64,000 nt of DNA from the NCBI RefSeq assembly GCF_003268025.1, contig NZ_QLUW01000002.1, positions 992,001 through 1,056,000 of the forward strand, written 5' to 3'. The stretch is from Paenibacillus montanisoli. Lineage in GTDB: Bacteria; Bacillota; Bacilli; Paenibacillales; Paenibacillaceae. A program made the position numbers and the translations under genes. This document shows, in pieces, positions 26,589 to 35,423 of this stretch (its first letter is position 1; each line of letters starts with the position of its first letter). Below the pieces are notes generated by a model, which did no database searches, was not told where the DNA came from, and saw only the letters and a list, made by a program, of their open reading frames with translations.

Positions 26589-28379
26589 TTAGTTACAAAC
26601 GAGAAGCCTCGCATGATGCGGACGAAGCTCGATCGTTATTCGATCGGCATACACACCAAGCTCCTCATCCGTCCAATAATCGGTGATTGTGCAAGATTGC
26701 GGCAATGCTACTTCCACCGCAGTAGGTTCATCTTGGTCATTGAACACAGCGATTACAAGTTTATCTCCCACTTGTAATCTGCCGACCTTGAAGCTAATAT
26801 CATCAAACTTCGCCGCAACGTTAGTAGGTTGGAGTAGCTTCCGCAGCGTCGATCTTGCTCGATCGGATTGCACGAGCAAGCTGTCTCCAGAGAGAACCAT
26901 TCCGCCGGAGCAATAGATATGTGCGGCATGGAACCCAAATTCATCTTCTGTCAGTTTGCTTTCGGTTGGCAGGAACGATCCGTCAGGCAGTATTTGATTT
27001 TCCAGGTGATTCTCCATGTAATTATCCAGAAGCACACAATCCGGATCATTCACCCACAACTCATTATGCTGCCAATTCCGCCAAAAGTTCTCCTTCGCAT
27101 TCTTTTTAAATTTACTCCAATCGTATGCGATATCATCGGTAATTCTCATGCCATGAACGACGCCGAGCGAAGGCCACATCGGTGCATTGCAGCCAAGAAT
27201 GAAGCTATCTGCTCCAGCCCCTTCGAGTATAGCCTGCATCCCTTCTCGGTAAGCCTCAACCCTAGTCGTATTCGGCTTGTAGTAGGTACCTCCGTGCAGA
27301 GCGCCCCACATAGTCGCGTCTAATTTGAAGAACCTGTTGCCCCACTCTTCACGCATCGTATGGAAAACATACTTCAGATAGTTTTGCGCTCCCGGGTGCG
27401 TCCCATCCAGCATATACCATGGGCCGTTGCGCCATCCGCCGAATGAAACCGTGTCGGATGCGAGCGGACTGCCGCTTGCGTCTTTCACAAACCAATCTGG
27501 ATGATTTCGGAATAGGTCGGAATCCTTCTCCGCTATGAAAGGAGCTACCCATATTGCCGGCTCCAGCCCTTTATCCAAGATGGTACGACAAAGCGCTTTC
27601 ATATCTTGAAAAGCAGGACCTGGAATTAACCAATCCCCCATGTAAGTTTGGTATCCGTCATCAATGAGGACGTATTTGAGCTGCTCAGGATACTCCGCAG
27701 ACATGACATCCATATTGGCTTCTACATCAGCTTCTGTGACCTCAGGTCCATACCAATACCAGGAGCACCAACCGGTCGGCACTTCCGCTGCTTCCAAGAG
27801 TGGATGATATGTACGAATGGTTTCGGCCACTTGGGCGAAGAGCTTATTATGATCTTGACCTTGTACGATTTCAAAATGCTCCAGCTCCCAGCTTTCGCCA
27901 GCCTCTATTCGCACCCCATCCGTTACAAGCACAATTTCAATCGTTCCTTGAACGAGCCTAATCTCACCGTTAAACCGATGACAGGAGGTAAAAGCCAAGA
28001 GGATAGCATCAGCATCTGCTGGGGACAGCAGGGCGAGATTATAAACGGTTTGGAAGCCTTCGGCTTGAGGGATTTTGTAATGGTCGCGATCGCTATACCC
28101 CGATATGAGGCTCACATTAGCAATTGTGCCGGCATACTGCGAGAGCTTGCTGTAGCCTTCACCGTACACAGGAGTGCTAGCATCAAATGGCAAATCGCGT
28201 TGGAACAGGACGATTTCTTTAATGCTGCAGCCTGTCTCTCCCCGGTTAATAAGCGTGGAAGCACAGCTATCCCCGCTCCAATGGCGCTGAAGCTCTAGCT
28301 GCTCAGGCGCAGCCTCTTCATTTCCGACCAACCTTACGAAAGAGCTCGCTTGCTTCAGATGAAACTTGTTGTCTGGCAT
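26589..28379 (-). CDS. Alpha-galactosidase, glycoside hydrolase family 36
   Basis: A 596-residue cytoplasmic glycosidase of clan GH-D, expected to release terminal alpha-galactose from oligosaccharides such as melibiose or raffinose. The beta-sandwich N-domain is followed by the catalytic barrel from PTGWCSWYWYGPEV (about residue 200). The nucleophile Asp is in RFFKLDATMWGA (about 351) and the acid/base Asp in GMRITDDIAYDW (about 410). A C-terminal beta domain follows. ATG 28379 has GGAGG nine bases upstream; the frame extends five codons further. It is divergent from an AraC gene, its probable activator. No signal peptide is seen, so an unseen transporter must supply the sugar. Confidence 0.92.
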   Translation of the reverse strand: MPDNKFHLKQASSFVRLVGNEEAAPEQLELQRHWSGDSCASTLINRGETGCSIKEIVLFQRDLPFDASTPVYGEGYSKLSQYAGTIANVSLISGYSDRDHYKIPQAEGFQTVYNLALLSPADADAILLAFTSCHRFNGEIRLVQGTIEIVLVTDGVRIEAGESWELEHFEIVQGQDHNKLFAQVAETIRTYHPLLEAAEVPTGWCSWYWYGPEVTEADVEANMDVMSAEYPEQLKYVLIDDGYQTYMGDWLIPGPAFQDMKALCRTILDKGLEPAIWVAPFIAEKDSDLFRNHPDWFVKDASGSPLASDTVSFGGWRNGPWYMLDGTHPGAQNYLKYVFHTMREEWGNRFFKLDATMWGALHGGTYYKPNTTRVEAYREGMQAILEGAGADSFILGCNAPMWPSLGVVHGMRITDDIAYDWSKFKKNAKENFWRNWQHNELWVNDPDCVLLDNYMENHLENQILPDGSFLPTESKLTEDEFGFHAAHIYCSGGMVLSGDSLLVQSDRARSTLRKLLQPTNVAAKFDDISFKVGRLQVGDKLVIAVFNDQDEPTAVEVALPQSCTITDYWTDEELGVYADRITIELRPHHARLLVCN

Positions 28380-28522
28380 TGTCCAATCCTCCACCTGTTA
28401 AGAGTACGTATTTGTAACTCATCTTACTAGAAACAAGGTGAAGCTGGCTTTGGAATATGCTATACTTTTTGCACAATTCGAGGATAAAATGACGTATATT
28501 CGCCAAAGGGGACATCAAGCAG

Positions 28523-29434
28523 ATGGCCGATCAGATTAGACAAACCACATTCGAAGACATTCGCTCTCGTATCGTAGGCGCAGGCGTTTATCCTTTTCGT
28601 CCGCGAGAGATCGTCAATCCCCGGCTGCCATATGCGCACTCGTTTGTTTATATTAAGCGTGGCAAAGGAATCGTCACGATCGACGGAATCGAGTACCGGG
28701 CGAAACAGCACGACTTGTTCTACTTCGAGCCGGGCATCGTGCACAGTTACGCTGCTGACAACGAGGACCCGATGGTACATGCGTCGGTGTACGTGGATTT
28801 GCTCTGGAACACAAGCCCGAAGCTCAAAGGCGACACAGGTCTCAATGAGCATCGGTTTGAGAAATATGATCCTAAGCTGAGCGCAGCACGTATCGAATTT
28901 ATTGCACAATCACAGCCACCCGTGCAGTGGCCGCCGGCTGTCCAAACATCCATTCCTGCTCATGCGGATTGGCTGGAAGCCTTCTTATCAGTCATCCGCC
29001 ATTTCGACTCGAATGATTTTTCGACCGCCATCTTGCTTCGTTCGTTGTTCGAGACCTTCATGGTTGGATTTGTACGTTTCTTGGCTCATCCCTTTGAACC
29101 TACCGATCCTCGTATACGCCGCACCATTGCATGGATGCAAAGCCATACGACCGAGGATTTCCAGCCTGAGGTTTGGGCGAATACCTTCCATATCAGCGAA
29201 GCGTATTTGTACGAGCTGTTCCGCAAAGAAACGGGCGACAGTCCGCACCAGTACTTTATGAGCTGTCGACTTGAACAAGCAAAAACCGAGCTCCGCGAGA
29301 CGAACCTTTCGGTTACAGACATCGCGGATAAGCTCGGCTTTTCCTCTGTACATTATTTTTCGAGACAGTTCTCGAAGCATCTTAACGAATCACCCAATCA
29401 GTACCGGAAGCGTGTGCGGATGCCAATTCCATGA
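28523..29434 (+). CDS. AraC-family regulator of the alpha-galactosidase gene
   Basis: A 303-residue regulator with an N-terminal AraC-type cupin (LPYAHSFVYIKRGKGIVTID, then DLFYFEPGIVHSYAADNEDP) and C-terminal paired helix-turn-helix motifs (about 200-298, FQPEVWANTFHISEAYLYEL and LSVTDIADKLGFSSVHYFSR). It is divergent from the GH36 gene with about 140 bases between, an arrangement typical of local sugar-responsive activators. By inference the inducer is an alpha-galactoside or galactose. An AAAGGGG site lies before the start. Confidence 0.9.
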   Translation: MADQIRQTTFEDIRSRIVGAGVYPFRPREIVNPRLPYAHSFVYIKRGKGIVTIDGIEYRAKQHDLFYFEPGIVHSYAADNEDPMVHASVYVDLLWNTSPKLKGDTGLNEHRFEKYDPKLSAARIEFIAQSQPPVQWPPAVQTSIPAHADWLEAFLSVIRHFDSNDFSTAILLRSLFETFMVGFVRFLAHPFEPTDPRIRRTIAWMQSHTTEDFQPEVWANTFHISEAYLYELFRKETGDSPHQYFMSCRLEQAKTELRETNLSVTDIADKLGFSSVHYFSRQFSKHLNESPNQYRKRVRMPIP

Positions 29435-29563
29435 GCCTCCATAAGATCCACACAAACGCATAGGATTATAAGCCGCTGTCTCAATATCCGTCATTCCAAT
29501 GGCTCGGGTAGATCATGGAGGAAATAACGTCACCATGCTCCGAGATACGGCTGGGACGCGATT

Positions 29564-30361
29564 TTATTTTCGGCAGATAAAGATCAGTTCATTGTGGTCT
29601 GCGGTAGCCGGTTCGTCGCTGAAATCTCCAAAGATCTGTATGTCGCTGAAGCATGCGCGCTCAAGCATCAACACCAACTCGTTCTTCGTATAGTCATCCA
29701 ACCTTTGCGTGTGAACTTCCTCCTTGATAAGGTCTCCTTCGTGCCACAGCCGGAGTCGCATCTGACGGGTGGCCACGTTCTCCAAGGGATCTGTCTCAAG
29801 TGTCCGTCCAGCTATTTCCAGCTCCATTCCGTCGGCCAGGCGCTGGTGCTCACTGGATGCGGGCCATCCCTCGGGTTCGGCCTGCCTGTACTCAGGCAAC
29901 CTCGCCAGCCAAGCGGGCGGATCGTTCCATCGCGCCGTGTAGTTGAATGCGAACGTGCCGCCTGGACGTAGATGCTCATGGCAGCGCTGCATTGCCTGCA
30001 TAGTCAGACGACGCTCTCCACCGAGACCAATCACTCCGCAGGCAAATATCGTCCTGTAGCGCCTGGGCAGATCCAGCTCGTGCATTGCCTGCGCATAGAG
30101 CCGGAGTGAAAGGCCTTGCTTTGCTGCTCGCTCCTGGCAGACTGCAAGCATATCCTCCGAGTAGTCGCAGCCATCCACATCCAGACCAGCCTGCAAATAG
30201 AGGAGCAACAAGCGTCCACCGCCGCAGCCCAGATCAAGCGCCGGTTGTCCGGACGTCTCGATCAGCTTCTTGTAGTACGCCGCTTCCGGACCAGCTTCCG
30301 TCCACAATTCGGCATGCGCCCGCGCGACAAGACCATAGTGCCATATTTGGGGTCGTTGCAT
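29564..30361 (-). CDS. Class I SAM-dependent methyltransferase
   Basis: A 265-residue methyltransferase of unknown acceptor. Motif I is ALDLGCGGGRLLLLYLQAGL (about residues 41-60), followed by the acidic ribose-binding end VDGCDYSEDM and post-motif segments YRTIFACGVIGLGG and HLRPGGTFAFNY. ATG 30361 follows AAGGAGG at good distance, so 19 extra in-frame codons upstream are excluded. It is convergent with the AraC gene. The family is broad (small molecules, proteins or rRNA) and nothing local narrows the substrate. Confidence 0.9.
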   Translation of the reverse strand: MQRPQIWHYGLVARAHAELWTEAGPEAAYYKKLIETSGQPALDLGCGGGRLLLLYLQAGLDVDGCDYSEDMLAVCQERAAKQGLSLRLYAQAMHELDLPRRYRTIFACGVIGLGGERRLTMQAMQRCHEHLRPGGTFAFNYTARWNDPPAWLARLPEYRQAEPEGWPASSEHQRLADGMELEIAGRTLETDPLENVATRQMRLRLWHEGDLIKEEVHTQRLDDYTKNELVLMLERACFSDIQIFGDFSDEPATADHNELIFICRK

Positions 30362-30761
30362 ATTTTGATGACCTCCTTCGATATTGTTGAGACTAGACCA
30401 GCGAAAGTCAACGTACACACTGATGCTACACGCCCAGGCCGTGCAGGAGCCTCGGATAATCCCGCCAGAAACTGAACGTCCTCGTCCGTCTCAAACAATC
30501 TGGTCGTATAAGTCGGCGCACCATTACGCGATAATTTGATCTTCATTCAACAAGTTAACGGCCTCCATTCGTTATGGAGGGTTACGCTAACGTCGTCCTC
30601 CGTATCGTAGCGGTTGCGATGTTCGAGTTGTCATTCATCGGAATCACCCTTTCTGAATGGATACGCCGCGTGCCGCGACAGGTTCATCATGGCATGGGCG
30701 ACTTGTATCATAATAGGTAATAGTTGATTAAAATCAAAATTGTCGTACGGAATAGGGACCG

Positions 30762-30813
30762 TAATTAATTTTCTGCGCTATAAAAAAGGAAACTGCAATT
30801 TTACGGAGTCCGT
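30762..30813. repeat. Repeat element A, copy 1
   Basis: This shares TGCGCTATAAAAA and GCAATTTTACGGAGTCCGT, with similar flanks, with copy 2 at 41815-41864. On the minus strand it forms a weakened GGACTCCG...TCC hairpin followed by a T run. Similarity appears to continue for about 25 bases into the flank near 30840. Confidence 0.65.
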
Positions 30814-30970
30814 GTTATTAAGCAGAGCTGGTCATATGATCGGCTGTCGCGTTATTTATGAGGAGCTTCCATTAAACGCCTTCCATGCTTGACAATCGTT
30901 TTTTCTTAGCAACCCCAATAACACATTTACGCCCACGCCCAGTGTTTTAATTTCAAGAATGATAAACAGC

Positions 30971-30998
30971 AAAAGGAGTCTAGTTCCACTAGACCCCT
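30971..30998 (-). terminator. Terminator of the 31.0 kb gene
   Basis: GGGGTCTAGT-GGA-ACTAGACTCC on the minus strand followed by TTTTGC, just after the stop at 31014. The same core, CTAGTTCCACTAG, recurs at 51008. Confidence 0.8.
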
Positions 30999-31013
30999 GC
31001 TTACTCCACGATA

Positions 31014-31337
31014 TTATTTAGCTCCAGTATTACGAAGCGTCATTGTATTTGTGTTGGTGTTAAACTCAACTGTAATTCTTTGATCTAAAGTAAAACCGAA
31101 TAAGGCTATATCGTTATTGTTAAGTCTCAACAAATTTCCGGGCGGATCATCTTCAAACGAATCCAACGTGAGGATTAATTTCTTGGAGATGCTGCCTCTT
31201 TTCACTGTTATGGATTTACCAATAGGCAAGTCGGTACCTCGCGAGGCGAACGTGGCCGCTAGGTCAAAATTAACAGAAACCTCACGCGTTTCAGTTCCGA
31301 TTGATATAAGCATAGCTGTTGTTTTTGCAGTCGCCAT
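31014..31337 (-). CDS. Hypothetical beta-rich protein
   Basis: A 107-residue protein with GGGGAGG before its ATG and its own terminator, so probably a genuine gene. The sequence is rich in Thr, Asn and alternating hydrophobics (TAMLISIGTETREVSVNFDL, ITVKRGSISKKLILTLDSFE), suggesting an all-beta fold. It has no signal peptide, membrane helix or cysteines. No family was recognised. It lies alone between debris and an MFS gene. Confidence 0.6.
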   Translation of the reverse strand: MATAKTTAMLISIGTETREVSVNFDLAATFASRGTDLPIGKSITVKRGSISKKLILTLDSFEDDPPGNLLRLNNNDIALFGFTLDQRITVEFNTNTNTMTLRNTGAK

Positions 31338-31487
31338 TACATCTGTCCTCCCCGAAACAATTAAATGTGCTTGTGCCTTTTTACTGTATGCGAACGACTA
31401 ACTTTGTGACACATCCCCTGGGGTACTCGATTTACAAGTCGGCTGCCCCTTCTCTGTATCCACCTATACCCTATGAAAAATGAGCAA

Positions 31488-31524
31488 ACAAAAAAGGCAT
31501 CCCTGTTCAAACAGGAACGCCTTG
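31488..31524 (-). terminator. Terminator of MFS gene
   Basis: AAGGCG-TCCTGT/ACAGG-GATGCCTT on the minus strand followed by TTTTTTG, just after the stop at 31530. Confidence 0.85.
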
Positions 31525-31529
31525 TTGAA

Positions 31530-32837
31530 TCATGCCTTCCTTCTAGACCACAGGACAACCGGTATCAGAAGCAAGGACAGGAACCCTCCAGCCAAGGAGA
31601 GTGTCGAATAGCTGGAATGCGCCACCACCATGCCGGACAATGCACCTCCTGATGCCCCGGCGAGAGCGATTAGAACATCCACCGTTCCTTGTGTCTTGGC
31701 GCGTGTCTCAGGCGTCGTGGCATCGACGATCGTTGCTGTTCCACTGATAAGGCCGAAATTCCACCCAAGCCCAAGCAGCGCCAGCGCAAGTACGAGAAGT
31801 ACCATGGAGTCACCTGGTGCGAATGCAGCGAGTAGCCCAGCTAAGAGCAACGTCACACCGGAGGCATAGGACATTGGCTTTCGGCCGTACTTATCGACGA
31901 GAATGCCTGTGAGCAGAGAAGGTAGATACATGGCGGCAACATGAATTCCGATCACCATACCAACCTCTCCGAGCCCATGGCCGTGATGCTTCATATGAAT
32001 AGGTGTCATGGTCATAATGCCAATCATCACAATCTGAGTTAACACCATCACCGATGCCCCGACCATGATCCCCCGTCTATTTACACTCGCTTCCAGAATA
32101 TGTGATTGCGCTGTGCTTCTCTGGCTATCTTGTGCACGTTGCGCGTCTGCAATAGCTTTGGCCACGAATAATGGATCCGGTCGCAGGAAGATGAGCAATA
32201 CGAATCCAGCCAATAAATAGGCAACAGTCGCCAGCATGAATGGGCCGGATAACGCAGGAGCTCCCAATGAAGTCGCAATCCGACCAGTAAAATTCACGAG
32301 ATTCGGTCCGGCAACCGCGCCAAATGTCGTGAAGACCATGGCCGTACTTATCGATTTGGCCCGCTGTGTTGGGAGCGCGAGATCCGTACCGGCATATCTG
32401 GCTTGCAAGTTGGTAGCCGTACCTGCTCCATAGACTAGCAATGAAACGAAGAGAAGCGCGATACTATTGAAGACAGCTGCCAGAACAACACCTGCAGCAC
32501 CAATTCCGCCTGTTAAAAAACCCGCAGCAAGTCCCGCACGACGCCCTGAACGTTGAGACAGACGGCCGACGATGAGCGCAGCGGCAGCGGATCCTAATGT
32601 AAATAGTGCAGTCGGAACACCAGCATAGCTGTCTGTTCCGAGCATATCCCGTGCCAGCAGCGCCCCTACCGTGATCCCTGCCGCCAATCCCGCTCCGCCA
32701 AACATCTGAGAAGCAATGACGATGATCATCGTTCTTCTGTACAGCTGACGCTGTTTCTCAGGGGAATTCACGTATGGCATCAGTGATTCCCCTCTGCCAG
32801 CTATTTGTTTGATAATCAATTCAGTTTGGTTCGACAT
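31530..32837 (-). CDS. MFS transporter
   Basis: A 435-residue major facilitator with a cytoplasmic N-terminal tail of about 30 residues and twelve predicted helices. The loop 2-3 region reads GRLSQRSGRRAGLAAGFLTG and the second-half copy is GILVDKYGRKPMSYASG. A long charged loop (AIADAQRAQDSQRSTAQSH) joins the halves. The ATG has GGGGGAGAG upstream. It forms a single-gene unit downstream of the nitrate-type operon but is separated from it by a terminator. The substrate is unknown; the motifs fit drug/metabolite antiporters. Confidence 0.88.
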   Translation of the reverse strand: MSNQTELIIKQIAGRGESLMPYVNSPEKQRQLYRRTMIIVIASQMFGGAGLAAGITVGALLARDMLGTDSYAGVPTALFTLGSAAAALIVGRLSQRSGRRAGLAAGFLTGGIGAAGVVLAAVFNSIALLFVSLLVYGAGTATNLQARYAGTDLALPTQRAKSISTAMVFTTFGAVAGPNLVNFTGRIATSLGAPALSGPFMLATVAYLLAGFVLLIFLRPDPLFVAKAIADAQRAQDSQRSTAQSHILEASVNRRGIMVGASVMVLTQIVMIGIMTMTPIHMKHHGHGLGEVGMVIGIHVAAMYLPSLLTGILVDKYGRKPMSYASGVTLLLAGLLAAFAPGDSMVLLVLALALLGLGWNFGLISGTATIVDATTPETRAKTQGTVDVLIALAGASGGALSGMVVAHSSYSTLSLAGGFLSLLLIPVVLWSRRKA

Positions 32838-32912
32838 GTATCTCTCCCCCTATTCTGTAACCCATGGACGGAATTTGTATAGCGTTCATCATTTTCACTG
32901 CGCTTGAAATCA

Positions 32913-32953
32913 CAAAAAAGCCTCGTCGAAGATATATAACCGTTCAACTAGGC
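32913..32953 (-). terminator. Terminator region of the respiratory operon (distal hairpin)
   Basis: GCCTAGTTGAA pairs with TTCGACGAGGC (one mismatch, one G-U), followed by TTTTTTG on the minus strand. It lies between the last operon gene (33116) and the MFS gene. Confidence 0.7.
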
Positions 32954-33002
32954 ATCTGATTAATATAATGTATTTATCCACTCCAAAATGCAACTAAAAG
33001 TA

Positions 33003-33063
33003 AAACAGGCATGTACCTCTCGAAAGAACAAAGAACGTGGGAGAGGAAGTACATACCTGTTTG
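33003..33063. terminator. Long inverted repeat after the respiratory operon
   Basis: AAACAGGCATGTACCTCTC pairs with GAGAGG-AAGTACATACCTGTTT-type sequence with a small bulge and a 20-base loop. On the minus strand it is followed by TTTTACTTTT, so it is probably the first terminator of the operon ending at 33116. Confidence 0.65.
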
Positions 33064-33115
33064 CGTTTGTCATGCTGCTTATGAGAACTGTGTCTTTGGA
33101 AATCTAGTTCATATC

Positions 33116-33391
33116 TTAAACAAGGATGGCTCTGTAAATTAGCTTAGAGCGTTCATCGACGGATTCGAACGTATTGCTGAGCAATTGCGTGTTCGGCTCC
33201 AAGAACAACGGAACTGACAAAAATTGATTCTCATTCAGGTAAAAGCACAATTCTTTCCTATTGTTTGCATATTTAACCTGATGAAGAGTGATAAGCTTCG
33301 GCGGTGCAAGCGGATCAAGATCGAGCTGGTCTTCGATCCGGATCTCCACCAAACGGCCGATCCACCCGGCCAGCGCTTCTTCCCAGTCCAT
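33116..33391 (-). CDS. Unknown protein, last gene of the respiratory operon
   Basis: A 91-residue soluble protein (MDWEEALAGWIGRLVEIRIE and LITLHQVKYANNRKELCFYL). It is acidic at the N-terminus and probably alpha/beta, without signal peptide or metal motif apart from one Cys. Its ATG lies one base after the stop of the preceding gene (TGATATG), and AAGGAAGGTGAG lies just upstream, so it is translated as part of the operon. No known family was recognised. The context suggests a role in nitrate or molybdenum-enzyme function. Confidence 0.65.
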   Translation of the reverse strand: MDWEEALAGWIGRLVEIRIEDQLDLDPLAPPKLITLHQVKYANNRKELCFYLNENQFLSVPLFLEPNTQLLSNTFESVDERSKLIYRAILV

Positions 33392-33392
33392 A

Positions 33393-33719
33393 TCAGATGC
33401 TCACCTTCCTTTTCAGACGGCAGCTGCCTGCGTCTTCCTTAGGAGTAACAGTAAGCTGATACCCGGATAACCAATCCCAGCAATCCGACTCCATTTTACC
33501 TTCCAGGCGACTAATCACTTCCGCTTCTGTCGTTAGCGGTGTTAATCCGTTCGCCTCGACCACGATAATGGAAAGTTCGTCTTCCTTTCTTCCATAGGCG
33601 TGCCACTTAGCTCCAGAGCCTAACACTCTTGACATTTCTAGCTGAACTTCGCTCAACAGCCTCTCATTGTCGTCGTTATCATGTATGAAAACAAGATTAA
33701 GCTCGTACTCGCTAGGCAT
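33393..33719 (-). CDS. Unknown protein in the respiratory operon
   Basis: A 108-residue soluble protein starting MPSEYELNLVFIHDNDDNER. The ATG at 33719 overlaps the 3' end of the NarK-PAS gene by eight bases and has GGAAGTGG upstream. Predicted alpha/beta, with KWHAYGRKEDELSIIVVEAN in the middle and a basic C-terminus (CRLKRKVSI). It has no recognised domain. Tight overlap on both sides argues for real translation and stoichiometric coupling. The function is unknown; an assembly or regulatory role beside the transporter is inference. Confidence 0.65.
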   Translation of the reverse strand: MPSEYELNLVFIHDNDDNERLLSEVQLEMSRVLGSGAKWHAYGRKEDELSIIVVEANGLTPLTTEAEVISRLEGKMESDCWDWLSGYQLTVTPKEDAGSCRLKRKVSI

Positions 33720-35238
33720 TCTGTCCACTTCCGATCCATTTCTCACGCTGCTTCGTAATATCACTGAATAGAGCGGCGTAATGAACAACTTCTCCCGTTT
33801 CATTGCGAACCGCGCTGATCGTCAGCCATTCAGCATAAATTTCGCCGTTTTTCTTACGGTTCCAAATTTGACCTTGCCAAAACCCGATTTCCTTGATTTC
33901 TCTCCACATCTGTTTGTAAAAATTCGAATCTTGTATACCCGACTTCAGTATACTCGGATTTTTCCCGATCACTTCTTCTTCGGTATAGCCGGTCAGCCTC
34001 GAGAATGAGGTGTTGACACGCATGATTCTACCCTTCAAATCTGTAATGATGATGCCTTCCCTCGTATAATCGATGACACGCTGTGCCAAGCTTAGCTTCT
34101 CTTGATAGAACAAGAAGAAAACAAGGATCATGCTAGCGAGCGCTACTAACGCTAGCGCCATGAAGCCGATTGCGTAATGACCGGTGATGTTGAACAGCAT
34201 CGTTAGCATGAGCGGCGGGAAAAATCCGCCCAAGCCGCCAAACGCGGAAATTAGACCGTTGGCGATACCTGCTTGTTTCGTAAAGTACAGCGGTACCAGC
34301 TTGAAAATCGTTCCGTTCCCCGTGCCTGCGCAGAAGGCTATCGTTAAGCAGCCTACTGTATACCAGGTCATATCCGGAGCGAAAGATAAAATGATTGCCG
34401 CGATCGTCAAACCGGTAAACACAACCATCAAAATTTTAAACGGATTGAACTTGTCGCCAAGCCATCCGCCGACAGGCCGCATTGCGGTTGCCAGCAGGAT
34501 GAAACCGCCGACGCGCATACCTGCATCTACTTTGCTCAGTTCGAAATGAGAAACGAGGAAGTTCGGCAGATAGACGGTAAACGCGACGAACGAGCCAAAC
34601 GTGATAAAGTAAAACAAACAAAGCAGCCATAGCTTGCTGTTTCGGTAAACGTCTTTGATTTGCTTGCCGAGCGGCGTGTTTACCTTAGGCTCGTTCTTGT
34701 CTCCAAGGAGGAAGCTAAGAGCAGCCATCACGACCAACAGAATGCTGTAGATGAGCACCGTTTTCGACCAACCGATCTGATTCGCCACCACTGGCGCACC
34801 GAACGTAGATACCGCTGTACCCAAGTTGCCAATCCCGTAAATGCCGTTAACGAAGCCGTGGCGTTCTTTCGGATAGTATTTCGGCAACGATGTAACTCCG
34901 ACTGAGAACACCGCACCTCCGATGCCAAGGAAAAATCCGCCGATAATCAAATCCTGGAACGAATCCGCTTGGCTGAGCCAGAACACCGGAGCCAGCGCTA
35001 GTATGAAGCTAATGGTGAACAGCTTTCTCGCGCCGAACCGGTTCGTCCAGTAGCCGATGGGCACTCTCAAGACGGAGCCGAGCAGCACCGGAATAGCCGT
35101 AACCAATGTCAACTGACCTGACGTCATTTTAATTTCGTCTTTAATGTACGGCATGAGCGAAGATAAGATAACCCATACCGCGAATCCGAGAACTAGACTT
35201 ATTGTTTGCAGCGGCAGCTGTCTGCTTTTAACGTTCAT
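33712..35238 (-). CDS. narK: NarK-type nitrate/nitrite transporter fused to a PAS domain
   Basis: A 508-residue fusion. Residues 1 to about 380 are a twelve-helix major facilitator of the nitrate/nitrite porter family (VWVILSSLMPYIKDEIKMTS at the start, then GYWTNRFGARKLFTISF and SAFGGLGGFFPPLMLTM, the NarK-type glycine-rich signature). After the last helix the frame continues into a PAS domain (about 385-500): RVIDYTREGIIITDLKGRIM, SRLTGYTEEEVIGKNPSILK and a PAC-like end (VHYAALFSDITKQREK). ATG 35238 overlaps the preceding stop as ATGA, with AAAGGA upstream. PAS domains sense redox, oxygen or ligands, so a self-sensing transporter is possible. Such a fusion is unusual. Confidence 0.88.
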   Translation of the reverse strand: MNVKSRQLPLQTISLVLGFAVWVILSSLMPYIKDEIKMTSGQLTLVTAIPVLLGSVLRVPIGYWTNRFGARKLFTISFILALAPVFWLSQADSFQDLIIGGFFLGIGGAVFSVGVTSLPKYYPKERHGFVNGIYGIGNLGTAVSTFGAPVVANQIGWSKTVLIYSILLVVMAALSFLLGDKNEPKVNTPLGKQIKDVYRNSKLWLLCLFYFITFGSFVAFTVYLPNFLVSHFELSKVDAGMRVGGFILLATAMRPVGGWLGDKFNPFKILMVVFTGLTIAAIILSFAPDMTWYTVGCLTIAFCAGTGNGTIFKLVPLYFTKQAGIANGLISAFGGLGGFFPPLMLTMLFNITGHYAIGFMALALVALASMILVFFLFYQEKLSLAQRVIDYTREGIIITDLKGRIMRVNTSFSRLTGYTEEEVIGKNPSILKSGIQDSNFYKQMWREIKEIGFWQGQIWNRKKNGEIYAEWLTISAVRNETGEVVHYAALFSDITKQREKWIGSGQNA

Positions 35239-35423
35239 ACGCAATCACGTTCCTTTCTGTAAATCCATATTGCGATTGGGAACAGAACGATATTACATAC
35301 GGCAAAGATAAGAACTTCGCGGAACTTGTCATAGAAAAAAGCGTTCACTGCCAGCTGTGTACATACGATGTTTAAGAACAAGACAACGCTAAGCCCGATA
35401 ACTCCTCTCCAGCTACGTTTCAT
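35235..35423 (-). CDS. Tiny two-TM protein in the respiratory operon
   Basis: A 62-residue protein with two predicted helices (about residues 8-28, IGLSVVLFLNIVCTQLAV, and 37-55, VLIFAVCNIVLFPIAIWIY) and basic ends. It overlaps the Rieske gene at its start and the NarK-PAS gene at its end, so it is clearly part of the operon. It could be a small subunit of the membrane complex or an accessory of the transporter. No family was recognised. Confidence 0.65.
   Translation of the reverse strand: MKRSWRGVIGLSVVLFLNIVCTQLAVNAFFYDKFREVLIFAVCNIVLFPIAIWIYRKERDCV

Larger units (their letters stand above)
30362..31013. other. Gene-poor stretch with decayed frames
   Basis: No intact gene was found in about 650 bases. 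Short minus-strand pieces look protein-like but are interrupted. One is MIQVAHAMMNLSRHAAYPFR at about 30707-30628. Another is HRNRYDTEDDVSVTLHNEWR near 30590. A third starts MKIKLSRNGAPTYTTRLFET at 30546 and runs out of phase into the methyltransferase gene. They may derive from one or two broken genes. The right part holds repeat element A (30762-30813) and a terminator at 30971. Confidence 0.4.

Noticed and set aside
29499-29693. Plus-strand frame of 64 codons after the AraC gene
   Set aside because: It overlaps the 3' end of the methyltransferase on the other strand and has no ribosome site.
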